Source of the DNA: Schoenoplectus triqueter
Lineage: Eukaryota; Streptophyta; Magnoliopsida; Poales; Cyperaceae
DNA length: 26,045 nt
Reading direction: 5' to 3'
Assembly: GCA_964058805.1 (NCBI GenBank)
Contig: CAXKVV010001969.1
Coordinates: 1 to 26,045, forward strand
This document shows positions 18,893-26,045 of the stretch, piece after piece. Every line of letters starts with the position of its first letter. Within the stretch, counting starts at the first letter, position 1. The notes beneath the pieces were generated by a model that was not told where the DNA came from, made no database searches, and saw nothing but the letters and a program-made list of their open reading frames with translations. The position numbers and the translations under genes were made by a program.

Positions 18893-21800
18893 ATGGCTAA
18901 GGTGACTTTCACCTATTCTTCTCTTATAGTCTTCTCCTATCAAATTTCTATTAAGCTAAATCATGAAAATTACTTATCATGAAAGCTTCTGATTTTACCA
19001 CATGTCAGAGGACATGATCTTCTAAGATTTCTTGATGGTTCTTGTCCACCGCCTTCTTCCACGATCTCTATTTCTGATGGCACCACTTCTCCTAATCCAG
19101 CTTATACATCATGGATGTGCCAAGATCAGTTGCTGCTGGTCTGGCTGCTTAGCTCTATATCTGAGAATGTTATCTCCCAAGTGATTCACTATGCCACATC
19201 AACAGACCTCTGGTGTGAGCTCAATTTATGATATTCCTCTCAATCATTAGCAAGAATGATGGATCTGAAGATGCAACTTCACTCTCTTCAAAAAGACCAT
19301 TTATCCATGCAGTCATATCTGGATCAAAAGAAATCTCTTGTTGATCGTCTCAGATTGATAGGATCTCCAGTTTCTGATGCTGATCTTCAGGTTTACATCC
19401 TTCATGGCCTTAGTATTGAATATGACTCTCTTGTGACTTCTCTTAATGCATGATCTTGATGTTGTACCATTTTTTGAGTTAACGGTATTGTTGCTGACTC
19501 ATGAACAACAGCTTCAGAAGCATGCACTTACTGTAGCTGGTACAACATCTCCATCTGGCTTTCCTGCAACGCTGACTTATGCCACATCTGGTGCATCTGG
19601 CTTGGCACAAGCTCTTTTAGCATCAGAATTAGTTCAAGGATCATCTCTCTGCTAATAGGGATATCATGGCCCAATTTCAAGCTTTTCTCTCTTCATGAGA
19701 TTCTTGGAAAGGTAAATCCTCTGATAAACATTCTTCTATTGTTGTTGATAAGCCTTTGTGCCAATTGTGTTTCAAAAAGGGACGCACAGCTGATCAGTGT
19801 TATAAACGATTTGATTCGACTTACAAACCTCCTCCACCTCTAAGATTCAAACACTATCAACATCAGCAATCATACCAGTATCCAAATCAATCTCCTTCTC
19901 AGTACCAGCCTAAGCCTCAGGCGCTTTTTGTTCAGCCTGGTACTACCTCCCCTGATGCCTAGTATATGAATTATGGTGCTTCTGCACACGTGACTCCAGA
20001 TCTCAATGCATTTACCACCTATTGTCCCTATGATAGTTCTGACAAGCTCTAAGTTGGTGATGGTAAGGGTTTAGATATTCTTCATATTGGTCTTGCTTCA
20101 TTACTAACTGGTTATAACCCTTTGCTGCTGACCAAAGTGTTACATGTACTTAGTATTTACAAATCTTTGATTAGTATCGGCCAATTAACCGCTGATAACA
20201 ATATCTATGTTGAATTTCATGCTAATTCATGTGTTGTCAAGGATCAAACAAGTCACAAGGTTCTACTGTTGGGCATCAAGCATAATGGATTATACCTTGT
20301 TACATCTAACTCTCCTCAAGCACTCCTCTATCAGCAAGATTCAATTGGATTGTGGCATCATAGATTATGTCATTCCTCAGAAGCATCCCTTCATCATCTT
20401 GTATCTTCAAAGATAATTTCTTGCAAGTCCAATAAATTGGGCGTTTGTGCATCTTATTGTTTAGCCAAGTCACATCGCTTACCCTTTAATTCATCTTTTT
20501 CACTAGCGACTCAACCACTTGAGTTGGTTCATTGTGATGTATGGAGGCTATCCCCGATTATTTCTACTAATGAATATAAATACTATGTGTTATTCACAGA
20601 TCATTTTTTCAAGATATACTTGGATTTATTTTTGCTCTCATAAATCTGATGTTGCTGGCATTTTCTGCAAGTTCAAAATGTTTGTTGAAAATCTGCTTTC
20701 TTGTTTAATTAAAATGATGCAAGTTGATGGAGAAACTGAGTTTAAACCAATCATCACAGCTTACCCTTCCATTCAATTCCATCTATCTTGCCCCTACACA
20801 CCCCAATAAAATGGACTAACTGAGAGGAAACATCGACATATCGTTGAATTAAGCCTTGCAACCATGTTTTATGTCCAAATACCTCAAACATATTGGACTG
20901 ACATTTTTGAAAGTGTTATTATAGTTATTAATCATTCGCCCTCTACTGCTCTCTCTTTTAAAAATCCTTCTTAACCGTTATTCAACAAATTCATTGACTA
21001 TAACTTTTTTCAAAATTATTGGCGATCAATGCTTTCCTCATACAATATCAACAACACCACATAAACTTTCTCCTCGTTCTTCATCTTGTTTCTTCCTTAG
21101 ATATTCCAATATATATAAGGGATAAAAATGTTTAAATCTTGATACAAACAAAATTATATTTTCAAAAAATATAGTCTTTGATGAGTATTTTTTCCCTTCA
21201 AAATTCATTAGCCTTCTTCACCTTCTTTGCTAATTACCTCCTCTCCTTCTCCCTTACTGATACTGCCACCCTATGATGACCAATCAATTTAGACACAATT
21301 ATCTTTCAGACTCTCTCTCAACTCCTGCCACACCTCCACCTCTACCTCCCACTAGACCTCTCCCATTCTCTCATACTTTATCTCCTTCATCTCTAACTCC
21401 TCTCAAGGTTTATACCAGAAGACCACCCAAATCCTCTTCAATTGTTCAACAGACAACTGCACATATTACTGTTCATACTCCAGTATCATCTCACCCTATG
21501 CAAACAAGATCTAAAACCAAGCTTGATCCCTGTAAGGCATTACAAGCAACAAATCATTCCATTTCACCTATTGAGCTTGACCCTACTACTTACACGCAAG
21601 CCTCAAAGGTGAGTCATTAGAGAGATGCTATGCTAGTGAACTGGATGCATTAGCAAGGGATAATATGTGGTCTCTGATACCGGCAACTGAAGCAACTAAT
21701 GTTGTAGGCTGCAAGTGGGTATTCAAAACATAATGAAGATCTGATGGAACAATTGAACGTTATAAAGCACGTTTAGTGACAAAGAGATACAATCAAGAAG

Positions 21801-23080
21801 GGATAGATTTCACTGATACTTATGCCCGATGGTTAAACCAACGACTATTCGTCTGATACTCAGCCTTGTTGTCTCAAAGAACTGGAATATACGACAACTT
21901 GATGTCAATAACACATATTTATATGGAGATCTCTCTGAAATCATATATATATCACAACCTCCAGGTTTTCTAGACGCTGAAGCTCCAACTCATGTTTGTT
22001 GATTAAACAAAGTAATTTATGATTTGTGTCAGTCACCATGTGCATGGTATCACAAGCTCACAGAAACATTGCTTGAAATTGGATTTCACACTTCATCATC
22101 TGATCCTTCTTTGTTTATTTTTCGACATGGCAACAATCTGACCTTTCTACTGGTATATGTTGATGTTATTATTTTGACAGGCAATAACACAGCTCTATTA
22201 CAAACCTTTGTCAATTTGCTTGATCAATGATTTACAATCAAGGATCTTGGGAGGCTACATTTCTTTCTGGATATTGAAGTGAACTTCAAAGATTAGTGTA
22301 TGCTTCTCACACAGTCCAAATATGTTTATTCCATTTTGAAAAGAGAAAAAAATGCAAAGTGCTAAGACAACAACTCCCATGGCAGCTGGACAAGTGTTGC
22401 CATAGTTCAATGGAGAAAAAATGGATGATTCACATATTTTTCGCAGCATAGTTGAGGCACTACAGTATGTCATCATAACATGATCAAATATTTTGTTTGT
22501 TGTCAATCGTGTTTCACAATTCATGTATAATCCAACAATAGTTCATTGGGCAGCAGTTAAACGAATATTACGCTATTTGAAGGGAACACTGGATTATGGG
22601 CTTACTATCACACCATCTTCTTCATTAACTGCATTTGCAGATTCTGACTGGGGAGGATGTCCCGATGATCACAAGTCAACTACGGACTATCTTGTATTTT
22701 TAGTCTCAATTTGATATCATGGACTTCGAAGAAACAAACCACAGTGGCTCGCTCTAGTACTGAGGCAGAGTACAGGGGTCTTGCAATGGTTACAACCGAG
22801 ATAATTTGGTTACAAAGCCTTTTTCGAGAATTGGGAATCAATGCTCCATCTTCAACGTTGTAGTGCGATAATCTAGGTGTAACATTTCTTGCGTCTAATC
22901 CAGTTTTTCATGTATGGATAAAATACATTGAACTTGACTTTCATTTTGTACGTGAGAAGGTACATGATGGATCAATCCAGGTCAGATTTATTTGTTCTCA
23001 CGATCAAATTGCTGATACGTTAACTAAGCTACTCTCTTATGCTCGTTTTCAATTTTTAAGAGACAAGCTTACTGTAGTGT
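18893..23080 (+). pseudogene. Copia gag-pol remnant
   Basis: Reading across frames gives a recognisable copia polyprotein. Gag starts at the ATG at 18893 (MAKVTF...KLNHENY), with an in-frame TGA at 18980-18982 where family members have Trp. The zinc knuckle at about 19759-19800 reads CQLCFKKGRTADQC, with Arg in place of the His ligand. The protease motif at about 19966-19990 reads NYGASAHVT instead of DSGA, so the catalytic Asp is lost. Integrase has LWHHRLCH and the acidic-core segments (HCDVW, VDGETEF, TERKHRHIVE) at about 20350-20860, with a Gln-to-stop at about 20806. Reverse transcriptase reads YVDV at 22156-22167 instead of YVDD. RNase H keeps ADSDWGG near 22638 and [10 protein letters not shown] near 22755. 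No segment could make a working enzyme. Confidence 0.9.
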
Positions 23081-23093
23081 GTTCTACTGTGCG

Positions 23094-23105
23094 TTTGAGG
23101 GGGCA
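23094..23105 (+). other. Polypurine tract
   Basis: TTTGAGGGGGCA immediately before the 3' LTR, the usual copia plus-strand priming site. Confidence 0.75.
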
Positions 23106-23224
23106 TATTATTGATAAAGATGAAGACAAACGATTGAAGGAAGTTTAGAAGACAATATAGTTATAATAGAATGTATTTGTTTTATTGTAAGCTATTATAG
23201 TGTGTTGTAACATAAATTAGTTAG
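23106..23224 (+). repeat. Copia 3' LTR, truncated
   Basis: It matches the first about 119 bp of the 5' LTR (shared words 'gatgaagacaaacgattgaag' style, 'atgtatttgttttattgtaa'). Similarity then stops at 'tagttag'. The leading TG has become TA. The remaining about 125 bp and the target duplication are gone. Confidence 0.85.
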
Positions 23225-23318
23225 CCCAGAAGCCATACGACAAAGACTGAGCTTATAAATTCGCATATTCAGCCCAGAAGCCATACCACAATTGCTGATT
23301 TTCTGTTCGCTAAACAAA
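23223..23318 (+). repeat. Imperfect 48-bp tandem repeat at the 3' LTR breakpoint
   Basis: AGCCCAGAAGCCATAC occurs at 23223 and again at 23271. The following sequences are weakly alike (ACAA..CTGA...TTCGC). The first copy starts exactly where 3' LTR similarity ends. Confidence 0.7.
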
Positions 23319-23326
23319 ATTAGTAG

Positions 23327-23981
23327 AGGGGGTGTTCAGCAGCTCAGCTAAATAATCTCCTCAAACAAAAGAGAAGAATTTCACTTGGGAAGAAACACAC
23401 ACGTTCAGGTTCGTTTTTGGGATTTTGGATCATCCTACATGGAAGCTGGTAAATGTGTGACTATTTCGGTACCAGATCCACATGACTCGAGCTTTGGCAC
23501 ATTACAGTCCGCACAGGTGGTCTCTACTGTAAGTCGTAATCTATATATGACCCCGTGTACGGATACGTCAAACTGATCGCAGACAATTATAGGGTTGTCA
23601 ATGGACTGAATTTGGACCGAACCTAATTTGATCTTAAGTACAAGTCCATCAAACGATAAGAAGAATTAGAACTCAGTTCCAAAAAAACCGTAATCAGGCT
23701 GTGGCGAGCTCCCGTTCTCTCGACGAATCCATGGGTCGGCCTAGTTTTCTTCGAAAGAATGATGAGGTAAATTACTGTTATCTTGTCTAACATGCGGACC
23801 TAATTAATCAAGGAAATTATGTGCTGGTCTTACTTCCTCGAATCAAATAAGTAAATTCCTTGCAAATTATACTTTTAACTTGCCAGACACGAAAAGATTA
23901 ATAAATAAATGAATGAATGAAAGAAGTGTCAGGAAAGAAGAGCAGAGAATATATTTTGCCAGAGCTTATTTGTTTTAGAGG
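23327..23981. other. Intergenic DNA, no gene recognised
   Basis: A 63-codon open frame at 23385-23576 (plus) has no domain I recognise and no supporting context, so it is not called. 'gggttgtcaatgga' near 23592 resembles ends of dispersed plant elements but lacks a partner. From about 23940 the DNA probably belongs to the 3' UTR of the Rab gene on the minus strand. Confidence 0.45.
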
Positions 23982-23987
23982 TTTATT
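23982..23987 (-). promoter_or_regulatory. Candidate poly(A) signal of the Rab5-like gene
   Basis: AATAAA on the minus strand about 286 nt downstream of the Rab stop codon. Reasonable 3' UTR spacing, but not proven. Confidence 0.4.
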
Positions 23988-24272
23988 CATTCTTAATCTT
24001 CATACTCATGTTTTGTTCTCTTAGTTTTTCATTCATCCCCTCTTTCTTAGTCCACCTTTTTTAGCAGCAGTGACATTCGAAATTGGAAACCTTTTAAGAC
24101 GGCACTCAAACAATTTTAGTACTTCACTCTAGGTATTCACATTTACAGAAAAGGAACTCAAAAGAAAAAAAAACAACTAGAGCACAATAACCATACTAAA
24201 GAGAGAACTAAATACATATTCCAAGGAGGGGCAAGTGATTTGATTGACTATACTTGGACGCAACAAATATAA

Positions 24273-25725
24273 CTAAGAACAGCATGAGGAGGTACTGACA
24301 GTCCTTTCAGCTTGTCCCTGTGTCAATAACACGCCTTGTGTGCTCTGTTGCACAGTTTGACCTTCTAGCAATTTCTTAGCTGAAACCATAAACCCAAAAC
24401 AAAGATTGACTGTCAGTTTCTTGTAACAAAATAATAATGGTTCAAACCAATTAGTGGTTGTTCAATTTTGGATACTGCACTTGCTAGTTTGAGGGAAACT
24501 AGTATTCCTAGTTTTTAATAGCTTGGAGACTCGCTGAAGCATTATATGTAACTGAGTCAATCCCTTGTGGACTTGTTTTCTTGGTTGGGTGCTCTATTTG
24601 AGGTTTTATTTGTTGTTTTGTTAAGGTTTGTTGTAATGTTAATGCTTCATGTAATGAAACGGGCAATATCTACTTTTTTCCCAAAAAATAGTCGTTTAAA
24701 GTTTAAACCAATAAAATTAGAAAACATGATACACTTTGTTGTCATGTAATCAGTAATCTAAACATATAGTTCCTCATACTTAGCATGCCAAATCCCTAGT
24801 ACTTGGTATTTGAAGTTCTAACAAACTTGAGGGATGCTAGTGTGGAAAAAAGAAAGAGAGAGAGACAATACCAAAATAAGGGAGATTCTGCTATGGATTA
24901 TAACAATTTTACGCTGTTCAATTTTGTGCATGGGATGGTTAAGATATAATTTCTTTGACATGATTAGAGAAGGATGATCAGTGAAAATCAAGAAGATTGA
25001 TAAATAGACGGAACTCTTACCGATCCATAACAGAATTTGCCCCAAAATAATTATTGAGATGCTAAGCACTATTCATGATATTAAGCATAATAAAATAGTT
25101 ACACATAAAATATTCTAGGCATAGTGACAAATCATCTTTATGCAACGGCATGCATGTGATTTTCAAAGAGAGAACATACCAATCTCATAGAAGATGTCAT
25201 TAACATTGATTGCTGTTTTAGCAGAAGTTTCCATGAAGAACAAGCCATTCTCCTTGGCATATTTTTCAGCTTCCTACAGTGAGTACAACAGCTTAATACT
25301 ACATCCAATTTGGTATCATTGTATTGTTCTGAAAAAGTTCAAAGATCAATTTTGAGATTGCTAAAAGCTTAGATGCCCTCAACGTTTAAACATTTACAGA
25401 ATTTAATGATCCTACCAGTTAATCATACTAAGTTATCCATAAGACTGACAAGGCTTATCCTACTAAGTACTAAGACTTTATGGATGTTGTATGGTGTCCC
25501 CTTTGGTCGGTGGAGGTCGCACAACTTAAATTGAGGTCGAAATGTAAGGACCAAACATATCAATAAAAGAACTCAAAAAAATCTTCACTAATGTTGTATG
25601 GAATCTAGCCTGTTGCAGCCAAAATGGTAAGTTCTTCATGCAGGTACATACCTCTGAAGACACTTGTCTGGAATCTAATAAATCAGATTTGTTTCCAGCT
25701 AGAGCCATAATAGTGCTCGAGTTTC
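24273..25725 (-). CDS. RABF2: Rab5-type small GTPase (RABF2/ARA7/RHA1-like), last three exons, 5' end outside window
   Basis: Minus-strand exons 25725-25652, 25273-25180 and 24379-24273 join in phase. Acceptors are TTTCAG, CTGTAG and TTTCAG; donors are GAG/GTATGT and TTG/GTATGT. The first carries the guanine-binding motif in [15 protein letters not shown] (NKSD). The second carries [14 protein letters not shown] (SAK motif) and ends with DIFYEI. The third encodes the hypervariable tail and ends STSSCCS then TAG, a double-cysteine geranylgeranylation signal. These blocks match plant Rab5 proteins, which act on endosomes and the prevacuolar compartment in vacuolar sorting. The P-loop, switch I and switch II (WDTAGQE) exons must lie beyond 26045; 25726-26045 reads as intron. 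The tail ([12 protein letters not shown]...) diverges from the RRLPRVQP type I remember in Arabidopsis but aligns in length. The frame is intact, so this looks functional. Confidence 0.9.
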
Positions 25726-26045
25726 CTGAAATATAGAATTCCATTAGTTCTAGGACCCACAAAATGTTGATAAATTTTTAATGTAAGTTCTGGTATCTAG
25801 GGGAGGCAACAATATTAAATGTATGATTCTCCATTCATTTTTACCATTCCATTTCCTAGAACTTTGGCAAAGGACTCTGGTTTACTCTCATTGTTGATTT
25901 CACAAATACATCAACATGTGATCTTTTATTTATAAATCAACAAATTTCACAATCTCAACCAAAAAGGAAAAAAACATGCATTGAGTACAGGAAGGTTCTC
26001 ATACTTTAGATTGCCTTTTTCCGCAATGCCAAAAAGATGAAGAGG

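Larger units (their letters stand above)
18555..23224 (+). mobile_element. Ty1/copia LTR retrotransposon, decayed, 3' LTR truncated
   Basis: The order is 5' LTR, primer-binding site, gag, protease, integrase, reverse transcriptase, RNase H, polypurine tract, partial 3' LTR. Integrase before reverse transcriptase defines the copia superfamily. The element is interrupted by many stops, frameshifts and active-site losses. The 3' LTR keeps about its first 119 bp, so no 3' target duplication is left. The LTRs differ at many sites, indicating an old insertion. Confidence 0.93.

Noticed and set aside
18555..23326. Idea that the whole MITE-copia block is one composite transposon
   Set aside because: The MITE has its own perfect 9-bp duplication and the copia element its own LTR and primer-binding site, so separate insertions explain it better; the shared 13-mer is kept only as a finding.
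23385..23576. 63-codon plus-strand frame with a GTAAGT-like donor after CTACT
   Set aside because: It has balanced codon content but no domain, no partner exon and no homology I recognise.

Overview
This is plant nuclear DNA. It holds split genes with GT-AG introns, long AT-rich intergenic DNA, plant-type retrotransposons and many short inverted-repeat (MITE-like) elements. The first exon of the ZIP gene is very GC-rich while the rest of the window is AT-rich. That 5' GC gradient suggests a monocot, perhaps not a grass, but this is inference and no species can be named from the sequence.

Layout, left to right. (1) 1-4090, minus: a 5'-truncated LINE whose ORF2 (endonuclease C-half, reverse transcriptase, zinc knuckle, RNase H) is still fully open. 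(2) 4572-7871, plus: a three-exon gene of the plant 'RNase H-like + RBR' E3 ubiquitin ligase family. IBR and RING2 are complete with the catalytic cysteine, but RING1 appears to be missing. The LINE ends about 480 bp upstream of its ATG, head to head. (3) 7872-12974: no genes. It contains a large (AAC)n(AAT)n microsatellite, a palindromic MITE with Mutator-like features, and a run of four near-perfect palindromes (plus half of a fifth) separated by (TA)n and (GA)n/(CT)n tracts. At least four of these share one terminal core although their interiors differ. (4) 12975-13251: a small Tourist/Harbinger-like MITE with TAA target duplications. (5) 13444-16044, minus: a complete three-exon ZIP-family metal transporter, closest in my memory to Arabidopsis ZIP6. 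(6) 16157-17925: two nested inverted-repeat elements in the ZIP promoter. The inner one is a 1467-bp TAA-flanked Harbinger-type element filled with TAA/ATAATA-rich DNA that includes a tandem 360-bp duplication. (7) 18195-18541: a second copy of the Mutator-like palindromic MITE with a perfect 9-bp target duplication. Directly abutting it is (8) a decayed Ty1/copia retrotransposon (18555-23224) with a complete 5' LTR, a truncated 3' LTR and many inactivating changes. (9) 24273-25725, minus: the last three coding exons of a Rab5-type (RABF2/ARA7/RHA1-like) small GTPase, whose 5' end lies beyond the right edge.

The three host genes are functionally independent (ubiquitin ligation, metal uptake, endosomal trafficking) and are not an operon or cluster. 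The most unusual content is in the mobile DNA, especially the microsatellite-separated palindrome array at 10127-11926, and in the RING1-less RBR gene.
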